DNA of 64,000 bases from Bacteroidota bacterium (lineage in GTDB: Bacteria > Bacteroidota > Bacteroidia > Cytophagales > Cytophagaceae), in NCBI GenBank assembly GCA_023391415.1, contig JAEWAY010000022.1, positions 62,001 to 126,000 of the forward strand, read 5' to 3'. The position numbers and the translations under genes are program-made. Every line of letters begins with the position of its first letter. Position 1 is the first letter of the stretch. Below, piece by piece: positions 42,408 through 52,008 of this stretch. Below the pieces are notes generated by a model. It saw nothing but the letters and a program-made list of their open reading frames with translations, searched no databases and was not told the DNA's origin.

Positions 42408-44444
42408 ATGAAGAGCAAGGAAAGTATAGGTAGGGAACTATGCGTCATGTCAAAGATTTTACTTACGCTGGTTGGCTTGATCCCGACAGTGACTTTGATA
42501 GGATGGCTGTTTGAGATCGAATTGTTTAAGCGACTGGTTGATAATTCGGTAGCGATGAATCCATTGACGGCTGTTTTGTTGATGGTCGCTTTTATATCCT
42601 TCGGATTGATTCAGCATGAAGGTTATTCCATAACAACGCGCAACATCTCCACCAGCCTCGCCGTCATACTGATATTGATCGGACTGTATAAGATTCTTTC
42701 CCTGATTTTCGGATTCCCTTTTATTCTGGATCAGATATTTTTTTCCAAAGACCTTGTGGAGCCCGGACGCTTTCAGCGGAATGAGCTGGACCCGGTCATG
42801 GCCTTTGTTATCTTCAATGTCGGTATCGCCATCATTCTGCTAGACAAGCATATTATTATTTCGGAGAACCTGCTTTTTTTCAACACGCTTATTTCACTAC
42901 TTTGTCTTTATGGATACGCTTATGGTGTTAAGTTTCTGATCGGTATCGGCAATTTGTTTCCCATGTCCATACTTGGGGCCTTTTGTATTTTGTTTTTTAA
43001 CCTGTCGGCCTTGTTCGCCCGACCTCGTCGGGGCAATATGGCTATCCTGATCGGAGAAAGTCCTTTTGAGGTGGTCAATATGAGATTGATCGCTTTTTTT
43101 ATGCCTTTGTTTGTTGGTTGGTCGAAACTCTATGGAGAGGATCAGGAGTGGTTTACGAAGGAGTTTGGCACAGCGATATTCGCTGTTTTTTCTTATGGGG
43201 TAAGCATGTACTTTCTTAAGCGGCAGTCTACCATCCAGTACAAACTGAGGGAGCTAAAGAAAGAGGAGGAGCGTATGACTAAGGAAGACGCCCAAAAACT
43301 GAACGCTATTCTTGACAATATCCCGGCGATAATTTATATCCAGGATATGGATCGCAGGTTTGAGACGATCAACCGTAGTTTTGAGAAATTTCATGATCTG
43401 ACCAAGGATCAGGTAGCCGGAAAGAAGGCGAAGGACATCTTCGAGGAAAAATACGTAAAACTGTTTGAAGAGAGAGAAGATGTTCTTGTTACCGGGCAGT
43501 CTCAAAATAAGGAATTTACTTTGTCTTTTAAAGACAGGAAGCGCTGTTTTTGGAACGTGTCGTTTCCGTTAAGGGATATGAGCGGCAAGATATACGCTGT
43601 CTGCAGCGTAAGCGTGGAAATAACCATGCTTAAAGAAAATGAAAAGGAGATAAGGGAGAAAAAAGCCTGGCTGGACTATATTCTTGATAATCTGACGGAA
43701 GGAGTGCTGGTGGCTAATCAGGATAGAGATTATATTTTGTACAATAAGGTCGCGAAAAATATACTTCAGACGGAAATCGCGGAAATTACGGACGATGATG
43801 AAAAGTCGCATTATTACCTTTATGATTTGGAAGGGGAAAAGAAGGTTCCTTCAGATGAGTTGCCCATGGTGAGAGCGTTGAATGGGGAAAAGGTATATGA
43901 CTATGAATTGCTGGTTAAGGATCCGAGGTGGGATGAACCCAAGCATTTGAGTGTTTCGGCGATGCCTATCGTAATAAGCGACGCTCCTTCACAGGCTGTC
44001 GCGGTATTCAGGGATGTAACGGAAAAACGAAAAACGCAGAAGGAAATAAAGGAAAACGCCCGGAAGCTCCGAACGATTCTGATGTCCATAGAAGAAGGAA
44101 TCCTGGTGGTGGATGAGAAGGGGAAGCCTTTTATCGTAAATAAGAAAGCTATCGAAATTCTGGGGGATATTGAAAGGGATCTTGAATGGGAGGCTATTCC
44201 GGAGCGCTATCATTTATATAGGGCCGACAATAATAAATTGTACGAATATACTGATCTGCCCATATATAAAGCTTTGCGTGAGGACAAGGGCGACGAGGCT
44301 ATTATCCTAGTCAGGAATCCGAATCATGATCAGCATAAGACGATTAAAGTAGCGGCGACTCCGGTGACTTTTGAGGATGGCGCTATCAATGTAGTGGTTG
44401 TCATTACGGACATAACGATGATTGATTATCCCGCGATCGAATAA
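42408..44444 (+). CDS. Membrane sensor with three PAS domains and no output domain
   Basis: 678 residues. About 1-290 form a membrane domain of some six to eight helices. Three PAS domains follow: about 295-410 (AILDNIPAIIYIQDMDRRFETI), 425-550 (LDYILDNLTEGVLVANQDRD) and 560-675 (ILMSIEEGILVVDEKGKP). Each ends in the expected VxVxxDIT-type strand. The protein stops right after the third PAS (ITDITMIDYPAIE). No histidine kinase, GGDEF, EAL, phosphatase or DNA-binding domain follows in any frame. It may signal through a partner. The deacetylase gene begins close behind. Confidence 0.82.
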   Translation: MKSKESIGRELCVMSKILLTLVGLIPTVTLIGWLFEIELFKRLVDNSVAMNPLTAVLLMVAFISFGLIQHEGYSITTRNISTSLAVILILIGLYKILSLIFGFPFILDQIFFSKDLVEPGRFQRNELDPVMAFVIFNVGIAIILLDKHIIISENLLFFNTLISLLCLYGYAYGVKFLIGIGNLFPMSILGAFCILFFNLSALFARPRRGNMAILIGESPFEVVNMRLIAFFMPLFVGWSKLYGEDQEWFTKEFGTAIFAVFSYGVSMYFLKRQSTIQYKLRELKKEEERMTKEDAQKLNAILDNIPAIIYIQDMDRRFETINRSFEKFHDLTKDQVAGKKAKDIFEEKYVKLFEEREDVLVTGQSQNKEFTLSFKDRKRCFWNVSFPLRDMSGKIYAVCSVSVEITMLKENEKEIREKKAWLDYILDNLTEGVLVANQDRDYILYNKVAKNILQTEIAEITDDDEKSHYYLYDLEGEKKVPSDELPMVRALNGEKVYDYELLVKDPRWDEPKHLSVSAMPIVISDAPSQAVAVFRDVTEKRKTQKEIKENARKLRTILMSIEEGILVVDEKGKPFIVNKKAIEILGDIERDLEWEAIPERYHLYRADNNKLYEYTDLPIYKALREDKGDEAIILVRNPNHDQHKTIKVAATPVTFEDGAINVVVVITDITMIDYPAIE

Positions 44445-44543
44445 TGGGAGGTTTGTCTCCAAGCCGCTTTTAGGATGCGGGGATTCAACAGACATTTTTT
44501 ATCTTGCGGAGATTCGCTACTGTTTACTTTCAAATCGCTCCGC

Positions 44544-45551
44544 ATGGGCCAATTATTCAGGTATTGCACTGCCGCGTTGTCCGGACTGCTCCCATTTCGC
44601 TGGCTGCAAACTTTCAACAACCATAAGATTATCTTTCCGTTTTATCATCTGGTCGCCAATGAGCGGGTCGGGCATGTCGCTCATCTTTATTCTTATAAAA
44701 ATGAAAACGAGTTTGTAAAAGACCTTGATTTTCTTTTGAAGCGTTACAAGCCCCTGTCCATTTTGGAACTATATGAAGGAAAAATACCTGACCGCGACTC
44801 CTTCCTGCTGACGTTTGACGATGGGTTGATAGAGTTTAAGGAAATTGTCGCTCCCATATTGCTCAGGAAAGGGGTGCCCGCCATCAATTTTCTTAATTCC
44901 GGATTTGTTGACAACACGGATCTTTTTTATAGGTACAAGGCGAGTTTGCTGATTGAGGAGACGCGACGTGATAAAGCGAGTTGTCGTCGGTTGCGCGAAT
45001 TGTTTCCTGAGTCGGGATATGGGAAAGGCGTGAAAGAAAAACTTTTGAAAATCACTTATCATGAACGAGAGTCGCTTGATATCGCGGCCCATCATATAGG
45101 CTTTAGTTATCATGACTATCTGGCGAAAGTGAAGCCATATATGACTTCAGAGGATGTGCGGGCGCTGGCAAAGGCTGGATTTGACTTTGGCGGTCATAGT
45201 ATTGATCATCCGGAATATTGGAATCTGAATCTGGAAAACCAGGTAAAACAGACGCTCGAAAGCGTCGCCGCCGCGCGTCAGTTGACCGGAGCTCGTTTGA
45301 GGTTGTTTTCTTTCCCTTTTTCCGATACCGGAGTAAAAGAATCCTTCTTTGACAATGAGTGGATTAAAAATAATGTCGATTTCATGTTTGGTACCGCGGG
45401 AATAAAAAAAGAGAAGCATCGTGGACACTTTCAGCGTATCCCGATGGAAGAGCGTAAGGGGAAAAAAACCGCGGAGCAACTATTGCGCCGGGAATACATA
45501 TATTTTCTCTTCAAAATGCTTTTGGGAAGGAATGTCAATCACCGCGTTTAG
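44544..45551 (+). CDS. Polysaccharide deacetylase (NodB-like)
   Basis: Removes acetyl groups from N-acetyl sugars in glycans such as peptidoglycan or PNAG. About 335 residues from MGQLFRYCTA; an ATG 23 codons earlier (44475) is the alternative start. A TACTTTCA -7-like element lies between the two. The NodB motifs are LLTFDDGLIEF (catalytic Asp plus metal Asp) and FGGHSIDHPEY (metal His pair). The rest is the usual barrel with poorly conserved ends. I see no signal peptide, though FYHLVANE near the N-terminus is typical of the family. It follows the PAS sensor by 100 bases. Joint function is only suggested by position. Confidence 0.85.
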   Translation: MGQLFRYCTAALSGLLPFRWLQTFNNHKIIFPFYHLVANERVGHVAHLYSYKNENEFVKDLDFLLKRYKPLSILELYEGKIPDRDSFLLTFDDGLIEFKEIVAPILLRKGVPAINFLNSGFVDNTDLFYRYKASLLIEETRRDKASCRRLRELFPESGYGKGVKEKLLKITYHERESLDIAAHHIGFSYHDYLAKVKPYMTSEDVRALAKAGFDFGGHSIDHPEYWNLNLENQVKQTLESVAAARQLTGARLRLFSFPFSDTGVKESFFDNEWIKNNVDFMFGTAGIKKEKHRGHFQRIPMEERKGKKTAEQLLRREYIYFLFKMLLGRNVNHRV

Positions 45552-45594
45552 CCAGAAGTAATGCCTATACGCGCCACATAAGATTAGTTCAGAA

Positions 45595-46956
45595 ATGGAA
45601 TTTGTTTTTGTCACAGGACTTTATATTCTTGGCTTTATCAATCTGATCACGCTTTTCGCCCTTTTTTCGCGGGCTAATAAGTCGGGGTCGGGCGAGACGC
45701 TGTCGCGTCTGGACATATTGGAAAGCCATATCTATAAGCTGGATGAATTGATTCGGGCGGAGTTGAGGGCCAGCAGGGAAGAACTTTCAAACGCGGGCAA
45801 GGAAAGCCGTCTGGATCTTCGGCAATCTATGATTGATTTCCGTCAGGAATTGAAAGACACCCTCATGAGCGTATCCGATCAAAATCGTTTGAACTCATCC
45901 GGAATGCAGGAAAGTATCAAACGAACTTTCGCGGAATTTCAGGACAGCTTTGATCGCAATGTTCATTCTTTTAATGAACTTCAGAGAGAAAAATTCGTCC
46001 GGCTTGAACAACGCCTGCATGATTTTGTGGTGTCGGCCGAAAGACGACTGGAAGAAATGCGGATAACGGTGGACGAGAAGTTACAAAAGACTCTTCATGA
46101 GCGTGTAGGTCAGTCCTTTGAAATGGTTAACCGCCATCTGGAAAGTGTGCAAAAGGGCTTGGGAGAGATGCGCTTGTTGGCTCAGGATGTAGGGGGATTA
46201 AAGAAAGTGCTTTCGAATGTCCGCGCCCGAGGTTTACTTGGAGAGCTTCAATTAAGGAGCTTGCTGGAGCAAATCTTGTCGCCCGTCCAGTACTCGGAGA
46301 ATGTTCGTACCAAAAGCGGATCGTCGGATGTCGTTGAATTCGCTATTCGGTTTCCGGGTAAAAATGAGGTGGACGGAGAGGTTTTCTTGCCGGTAGATTC
46401 AAAGTTTCCGCTCGATGTTTATTACCAGGTGCTGGACGCGTATGAAAATGGAGATCTCCCGGGTATAGAGCAGGCCGGGAAGCAGTTGGAGCAAACGATT
46501 AAAAAGTGCGCTCGGGATATACGGGACAAATATATCGACCCGCCGCGGACGACGGATTTCGCGGTAATGTTTTTGCCGGTCGAGGGCTTGTACGCGGAAG
46601 TAGTTCGTAGAACGAACCTGATCGAACTGTTACAACGGGAAATGAAAATAGTCATAACGGGGCCGACTACGTTCGCGGCGATGCTCAATAGCTTTCATTT
46701 AGGATTCAGAACCCTCGCCATCCAAAAAAGAAGTGGTGAAGTCTGGCAGGTTTTGGCGGCTGTAAAGACCGAGTTCGCGAACTTCGCGGGTATGCTTCAG
46801 AAGGCCAAAGGAAATATTGATACAGCTTCAGGTCAACTGGAGCAGGTATTGGGTGTTCGTACCCGGGCGATCGAGAGGAAACTGAAAGAGATAGAGGCGG
46901 CTTCACCGGAAGATTCCGCCAGGTTGTTGGGCGACGACGAAGATTTGAGGAAATAA
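45595..46956 (+). CDS. rmuC: DNA recombination protein RmuC
   Basis: 453 residues. An N-terminal hydrophobic helix (FVTGLYILGFINLITLFALF) is followed by a long coiled coil (about 40-200) and the RmuC nuclease-like domain of the PD-(D/E)xK type, with LSNVRARGLLGELQLRSLLEQIL, VFLPVDSKFPLDVYYQ and IDPPRTTDFAVMFLPVEGLY. RmuC limits inversions at short inverted repeats in E. coli. The gene stands alone. Confidence 0.95.
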   Translation: MEFVFVTGLYILGFINLITLFALFSRANKSGSGETLSRLDILESHIYKLDELIRAELRASREELSNAGKESRLDLRQSMIDFRQELKDTLMSVSDQNRLNSSGMQESIKRTFAEFQDSFDRNVHSFNELQREKFVRLEQRLHDFVVSAERRLEEMRITVDEKLQKTLHERVGQSFEMVNRHLESVQKGLGEMRLLAQDVGGLKKVLSNVRARGLLGELQLRSLLEQILSPVQYSENVRTKSGSSDVVEFAIRFPGKNEVDGEVFLPVDSKFPLDVYYQVLDAYENGDLPGIEQAGKQLEQTIKKCARDIRDKYIDPPRTTDFAVMFLPVEGLYAEVVRRTNLIELLQREMKIVITGPTTFAAMLNSFHLGFRTLAIQKRSGEVWQVLAAVKTEFANFAGMLQKAKGNIDTASGQLEQVLGVRTRAIERKLKEIEAASPEDSARLLGDDEDLRK

Positions 46957-47103
46957 GCGATCAAAAGGCGATGGTTTCCGTAAAACGCGTTTAAACTGCC
47001 GGATGATCGGAACGGGTGAATATTCCCGGTGATTTTACGTTGATGTTTTGAAGCGGATATATAGTATTCCTTGTAATTTTAGACTCATAAATAATTCGAT
47101 ACC

Positions 47104-49593
47104 TTGAAAGTTTTTCGCAGGATCCGAAATATCATAATAGCTGTTTGCGTCGCGGTGGCCGTTCTTCTGGTGACTGCCGGAGGGATCGCGTATTTGTATA
47201 GGGGAAAGATTATGAATTTGCTTGTCGGAGAATTAAATAATTATCTGGCGGTTGATATTGAAGTGAGCAAAATTGAGCTAAATATGCTCGAACACTTTCC
47301 GTATCTTTCCCTTTCTATGAGTGATGTGCGGGTTCAGGAATCTCAGGGTTTTTCCGGAGGCTATCTGGCGATCGCGCAGACAGTTTACCTGGCGTTCAAT
47401 CCGCTGGATTTGCTTCAAAAAAAATATGAAATCGAACGAATACTTCTGGAAGGGGCGGTGGTCAATATCGCTATCGACCGGGAGGGTTTGGGAAATTACA
47501 TGATCATGAAGCCTTCGAATAATTCTTCTTCGGAAGAGTTTATAGGCTTCGCGTTGAATAGGATCGTTCTTCAGGATGTGCTGGTCAACTTTCGGTATGA
47601 CCCCGGAATGCAGTATTATAGCGTTCTTCATAAGCACGCGGAAGCCAATCTTAGCCAACGGGCCGATCTGCTGGAGATTGGCATGGACGGAGATCTGCAC
47701 ATATACGATGTCATAATCGCCGGACAATCTTATTTCAGGGAAAAACCCGTTCGACTTCGTAGCAGACAGACATACTCGTTTAAAAATAAGAACCTTGAAA
47801 TTCTGCCTTCGGACCTTATTGTCGCCAAATCCGGATTTCATTTGGCGGGGAATTTGAATTTTATGGATAAAAACCTGATCGACTTAAACTTTCAGGGTGA
47901 TAAAGGCAAGATTCAGACCTTGATTTCCTTACTTCCTTCCTCTGTGACCAGACATCTTTCCAGCTATAGAAGCGAAGGCAATGTATATTTTAACGGGATT
48001 ATCAAAGGGGAAATATCTTCAAAAAGCAATCCGCTCATTTCTATTGATTTCGGTTTTGAAAATGCCAATATACGAAACGTAGAGTATAAAGGAGAGATCA
48101 GACAAGCCAACCTGACCGGCTCTTTTACCAATGGAGAAGAGCGAAAAGCCGAAACTTCAGAATTAAGGATCAGTAAGTTCAACGCCGTTTTTCAGCGGAT
48201 GCCTGTAAAAGGATATTTTGTCATGACTGATTTTGAAGATCCCATGTACGAGGTTTCCTGTAGCGGGTCTATTGATCTCGCGTCGTTTATTAAATTCTAT
48301 CCGGTCAACGAGATTAAGGAAACGGAAGGGACCATATGGGCCGACTTCTATTTCAGGGGAAAACCAGACGATCTGAAAAAGTTTCCAGAACGGGTAGTCG
48401 CGTCTGGTGAAACGAGGATTACCAACGCGTCCTTCACGTTCAGAGATATTCCGTATAGCTTTTCAGCGATCGATGGTAATCTTCTGTTTAATCGTAATGA
48501 TATTGCTGTCAATGACTTTAAGGGACGGATCAATGGGAGTGACTTTTTGCTTAATGGATACTTTCGCAATCTTATTCCCCGGATATTGTTTGATGAGGAG
48601 GTATTGCGGGTGGACGCCACGCTGAAATGTTCGACGCTTGATATCAACGCCTTGTTAATTCCCGACGAGTCTCCATCGCGGAAAGGCAAATCGAATAAAT
48701 CCGATTCTTTTAGTATCGATGACCGGCTCGCGCTGAATCTTGAGTTGAAAGTAGATAGCCTCTCCTATAATAAATTATCCGCGACAAGTTTAACCGCGAG
48801 ATTAAATCTTAATGGGACCGCGGCGCGGCTGAATAATTTTTCCGCGACGATGTGCGGGGGAACTATAGCCGGGGATCTGGCATACGAGTTTAAAAAGAAG
48901 CCTGTTGTGAAACTGTTCGCTTCCATTGACCATATTGACGTCCGTAAACTCTTTAATGTATTTGACAACTTTGATCAGGATTTCATTACCGGAGAGAATT
49001 TGCGCGGAGTCCTTTCTTCTACCATTGAGCTTATCGCGCCGCTTGATGAAGAAGAAAAAGTCGATTATGCCGGATTGGTTGGCAAAGTGGCGCTCAAGAT
49101 CAAGGAGGGAGAATTGATTGGCTTTAGCCCTATGCAAAAGCTTAGTCTGTTTGTGGATGAGAGAGATTTATATAATGTTCAGTTTTCCGAGTTGACAAAT
49201 GAGTTGATTATCAAGGACAATAGTGTTTATATTCCCGAAATGCGGATTAATTCCAATGTGTCCAATATCACTGTGCTGGGCGCGCATACGTTTGACAATT
49301 ACCTGGATTACAAGGTTTCGATTCCTCTCAAGAATTATAGAAAAAAGGATAAGGACGAGGCTTTTGGAGCGATTGAAAACGATGGCAGGGGCAACAGCCT
49401 TATTCATCTGACCATTAAAGGACCTGGAGACAATTTCAAGATCGCTTTTGACTCCAGGCGGACCGGACAAAAAATTCGAGAAGATCTGAGAAAGGAAAAG
49501 GAAGAAATCGGGGATCTGTTTAGAGGAGGACGCGCGACTGGAAAGGAAGTAAAAGAACCTGTACTAAACGAGGAGGAGTTTTTTGAATTCTGA
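47104..49593 (+). CDS. AsmA-family envelope protein (TTG start)
   Basis: 829 residues. A single N-terminal helix (NIIIAVCVAVAVLLVTAGGIAYLY) anchors a long periplasmic beta-rich region. The opening (LVGELNNYLAVDIEVSKIELNMLEHFPYLSLSMSDV) and the C-terminal VSIPLKNYRKKDKDEAF are typical of Bacteroidota AsmA-like proteins, which belong to the group of bridge-like lipid transport proteins. The start must be TTG at 47104: an in-frame TAA lies at 47092-47094 and no ATG falls between. The C-terminal tail after residue 790 is charged. Its role in outer-membrane lipid homeostasis is inferred from the family. Confidence 0.86.
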   Translation: MKVFRRIRNIIIAVCVAVAVLLVTAGGIAYLYRGKIMNLLVGELNNYLAVDIEVSKIELNMLEHFPYLSLSMSDVRVQESQGFSGGYLAIAQTVYLAFNPLDLLQKKYEIERILLEGAVVNIAIDREGLGNYMIMKPSNNSSSEEFIGFALNRIVLQDVLVNFRYDPGMQYYSVLHKHAEANLSQRADLLEIGMDGDLHIYDVIIAGQSYFREKPVRLRSRQTYSFKNKNLEILPSDLIVAKSGFHLAGNLNFMDKNLIDLNFQGDKGKIQTLISLLPSSVTRHLSSYRSEGNVYFNGIIKGEISSKSNPLISIDFGFENANIRNVEYKGEIRQANLTGSFTNGEERKAETSELRISKFNAVFQRMPVKGYFVMTDFEDPMYEVSCSGSIDLASFIKFYPVNEIKETEGTIWADFYFRGKPDDLKKFPERVVASGETRITNASFTFRDIPYSFSAIDGNLLFNRNDIAVNDFKGRINGSDFLLNGYFRNLIPRILFDEEVLRVDATLKCSTLDINALLIPDESPSRKGKSNKSDSFSIDDRLALNLELKVDSLSYNKLSATSLTARLNLNGTAARLNNFSATMCGGTIAGDLAYEFKKKPVVKLFASIDHIDVRKLFNVFDNFDQDFITGENLRGVLSSTIELIAPLDEEEKVDYAGLVGKVALKIKEGELIGFSPMQKLSLFVDERDLYNVQFSELTNELIIKDNSVYIPEMRINSNVSNITVLGAHTFDNYLDYKVSIPLKNYRKKDKDEAFGAIENDGRGNSLIHLTIKGPGDNFKIAFDSRRTGQKIREDLRKEKEEIGDLFRGGRATGKEVKEPVLNEEEFFEF

Positions 49594-49646
49594 TACGAGT
49601 TTATGATTCCATCGGATGAATAGTTTTAGTTTAACCTTTTAGTTTA

Positions 49647-49654
49647 TATCTTCG
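49647..49654 (+). promoter_or_regulatory. -7 promoter element for the T9SS cargo gene
   Basis: TATCTTCG, one mismatch to TAnnTTTG, about 42 bases before the ATG. It is preceded at a suitable distance by TTTAG. Confidence 0.45.
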
Positions 49655-49695
49655 CCCCTTATTTTTAAACCATTACATAATATTTTTTTACAGCT

Positions 49696-50595
49696 ATGAA
49701 AACAACAATTGTCAGTATCCTGACGATACTGTCCATTCGCGCCGTTTCCGCGCAGCAGATTCTCATTTATCAGGAGTCTTTTGAAGATACCTTGAGCTTT
49801 ACCGGTTCGTTCTCGTCAAAATTCAGGGCGTCCGGCAACGATCATTTTTCCTGGACTACGGGAGACAATATTTCCAATACGACCGCTCCATATTCAGGAT
49901 ATGATGGTGACTGGTTCTGGGCGTCGGAAGATGTTGATCATTTGGGAGTCAAAGCGCAATATATTCAGACGGAACCCATTCCTTCGGCGGGCTATCCGGA
50001 TCTGGAGGTAAGAATTATGGTGGCGGTAGGAAACGAGGCCGCCGCTAATGGAACATCGGGATTCGACAGAGGAGATTCCCTTGTGGTATATTATAGTCTG
50101 GACGGGGGAGATTCCTTCTCGCGGGGACTTAAGTTTTCGTATGAAAATAATGGCGACGCCTTTAATGAGCCTTTAAGGCTCGATAGCGACTTTGACGGTT
50201 ATGGAGACAGTACGTATCTCAGGACGGAATTTCAGGAGTTTTCGTTTCCTGTCGGAGTGGCTGAAACAGTGATTATAAAAGTTGTATTCACCAACGACGC
50301 GGATAATGAAGAAATCGCGATTGACAATATACAGCTCTGGGGCGGAGATGTCTTTACTTCCTACCCGGAAAATCGGGATGAGTGGATATGGATTGGACCC
50401 AATCCCTTCGACAATATGCTGAAACTGGAGCTGCTCAGGCCGGGACCGGTACGAATAACCGACGCGTATGGCCGTGAGTGGTACAACAAGATGTGTTCGG
50501 CTACGGAAATTGTCGATACGGGATATTTTCCTTCCGGTGTCTACTATGTACGCGTAATGGACGAGGCCCGGACGATAAAATGCGTTAAGAGGTAA
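49696..50595 (+). CDS. Secreted protein with type IX secretion C-terminal sorting domain
   Basis: 299 residues. The signal peptide ends at VSAQQ. The central region (about 25-215) is a jelly-roll-like module with QESFEDTLSFTG, SEDVDH and IAIDNIQLWGG, resembling carbohydrate-binding or choice-of-anchor modules. The last 75 residues carry a type A sorting domain: IGPNPFDNMLKLEL, VRITDAYGREWYN and FPSGVYYVRVMD. It would be exported by Sec and then carried over the outer membrane by the T9SS. I see no catalytic domain, so binding is more likely than catalysis. Monocistronic. Confidence 0.85.
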   Translation: MKTTIVSILTILSIRAVSAQQILIYQESFEDTLSFTGSFSSKFRASGNDHFSWTTGDNISNTTAPYSGYDGDWFWASEDVDHLGVKAQYIQTEPIPSAGYPDLEVRIMVAVGNEAAANGTSGFDRGDSLVVYYSLDGGDSFSRGLKFSYENNGDAFNEPLRLDSDFDGYGDSTYLRTEFQEFSFPVGVAETVIIKVVFTNDADNEEIAIDNIQLWGGDVFTSYPENRDEWIWIGPNPFDNMLKLELLRPGPVRITDAYGREWYNKMCSATEIVDTGYFPSGVYYVRVMDEARTIKCVKR

Positions 50596-50750
50596 ATCTG
50601 CTGTACGAGAAAGAACTCGCGCCTGGCTGGAGCGTGCGCTATTCGCCAGGCGCTATCTTTTGAATGTACTTGTTCAGCGCTAATTAGCGCCTTCAGGTAC
50701 AAACATAAGTTTATCCTGATTGTTACCTTGGATAATAGTAGGTGACAAGT

Positions 50751-51539
50751 ATGCAAAAAATATTCATTCCGGCTCTTAATACCCTGACTCTTGTGCTGAC
50801 CATATTTTTTAATTACTGGGCCGCGTATGGGTATTTTAACGATGTGTCGGTCGAAAGTATTGATCGGACATATAAATGCTTATACTTTCCGGATAACTAT
50901 GTGCATACCATATGGGCTTTGGTCTATTTGGGCATGATCGCCTTACTGATTTTCCAATGGCGCGAAACAATAGCGGGGAAAAACGGAGGTGAGATTACGG
51001 GCATATGGATGACTATTACCAATGTGGCGAATTCGCTGTGGATTTATTCCTGGAGCTCTCAATTGCCGGGGCTTTCTATACTATTCATGTTCTTTTTGCT
51101 CATGTCCTTGCTTGTGCAGGCGATGTTGTTCAATATGGAATGTTGGGACGCTCCCGTCCGGATTATTTTGTTTGTTTGGTGGCCAATCGGAACTTATTTG
51201 GGGCTGGTAATTTTTACCATGTTTGGCGTGGTAATCGCTTTTCTGGAACGATGGGGGTGGACTGGAGGTCCGCTGGGTGAGGAGTTATGGGCGGTTATCT
51301 TATTGTCGCTTACGACAGTGGTATATATTATGTTGGTTTTTACAAGAAATATGAGAGAGACGGCTTTGGTTGGCGCCTGGATGATTTTTGGAACAGTCGT
51401 AAGGCATTGGTTTGATCATCCCGCTGTCGCGTATGCCAGTCTTATTATGGTCGCCTTGATCCTGACCGTTGTGGTCTGGCATGGTTACAAAAATCGGGCT
51501 GGTTCCGTTTTTGCTAAAATAAAAGGGGGCGATTTTTGA
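50751..51539 (+). CDS. TspO/MBR-like tryptophan-rich membrane protein
   Basis: 262 residues from MQKIFIPAL, with about seven to eight helices; a GTG three codons earlier is less likely. The stretch YFPDNYVHTIWALVYLGMIAL and the later TNVANSLWIYSW recall the FxPxxYxFxIWxxIY pattern of the larger bacterial relatives of TspO (tryptophan-rich sensory proteins), which bind tetrapyrroles. The similarity is partial, so the call is tentative. There are many Trp residues. Monocistronic. Confidence 0.55.
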   Translation: MQKIFIPALNTLTLVLTIFFNYWAAYGYFNDVSVESIDRTYKCLYFPDNYVHTIWALVYLGMIALLIFQWRETIAGKNGGEITGIWMTITNVANSLWIYSWSSQLPGLSILFMFFLLMSLLVQAMLFNMECWDAPVRIILFVWWPIGTYLGLVIFTMFGVVIAFLERWGWTGGPLGEELWAVILLSLTTVVYIMLVFTRNMRETALVGAWMIFGTVVRHWFDHPAVAYASLIMVALILTVVVWHGYKNRAGSVFAKIKGGDF

Positions 51540-51540
51540 T

Positions 51541-51750
51541 CCGGTAAGCTCCGTTCTTGTTTGCCTTTTCGGTATAAATACGTATAATAAGTATCAATTT
51601 ATAGAGTTACCTTAGAAGAGGAGATGGTCCGGCGGATATTCCGGTGGAGTCCCCTGTTCAGGGTTCGAAGGGAAGGATGTTCGCGTCGTTTCAACGAGGA
51701 AACGTTAACTTGTGAATTTTTGATTGTTTATCTTATAAACTTTTGATTGT
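51541..51750. other. Gene-free region with hairpins after the TspO-like gene
   Basis: About 210 bases. It contains CCCTG-tt-CAGGG and CGTTTC-aacgag-GAAACG (51687-51704) inverted repeats, the second followed within 20 bases by AATTTTTG. One of these could terminate the TspO-like transcript. I see no gene and no tRNA fold, although GGTTCGAAG superficially recalls a T-loop. Confidence 0.45.
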
Positions 51751-51957
51751 ATGAAGACCTCTTTTTTAGATTATTATAAAGTAATTTTACAAAAAGTCAG
51801 CTTCGACCGAAAGTTGTTTAAAAAAGAATATCGCAAGGCGATTGAAACGTTGCAGGAGTCTGAGATTGGCGTGTTAAAGAACTGGATAAGAGAAAACAAC
51901 GTGAGGTCTCCAGAGTCTGTGAAAACAAAGACTATGCAGCTAAAAAACCATACTTGA
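51751..51957 (+). CDS. Small conserved-looking hypothetical protein, 68 residues
   Basis: Basic, helical, soluble protein (SFLDYYKVILQKVSFDRKLFKKEYRK...). It has no cysteines, no signal peptide and no known domain. The FLDYYKxIxxKVSFDxxLFxKEY pattern resembles small Bacteroidota proteins I recall as hypothetical, and its coding character is good. The function is unknown. The gene-free RNA-like region lies downstream. Confidence 0.65.
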   Translation: MKTSFLDYYKVILQKVSFDRKLFKKEYRKAIETLQESEIGVLKNWIRENNVRSPESVKTKTMQLKNHT

Positions 51958-52008
51958 GCGTAAGTTCGCGTTTATCTGAGAGTACTAAGAGTACTATTTT
52001 TATCGCTT

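Noticed and set aside
51600..51700. tRNA or tmRNA suggested by GGTTCGAAG
   Set aside because: No acceptor stem, D arm or anticodon arm could be formed around it.
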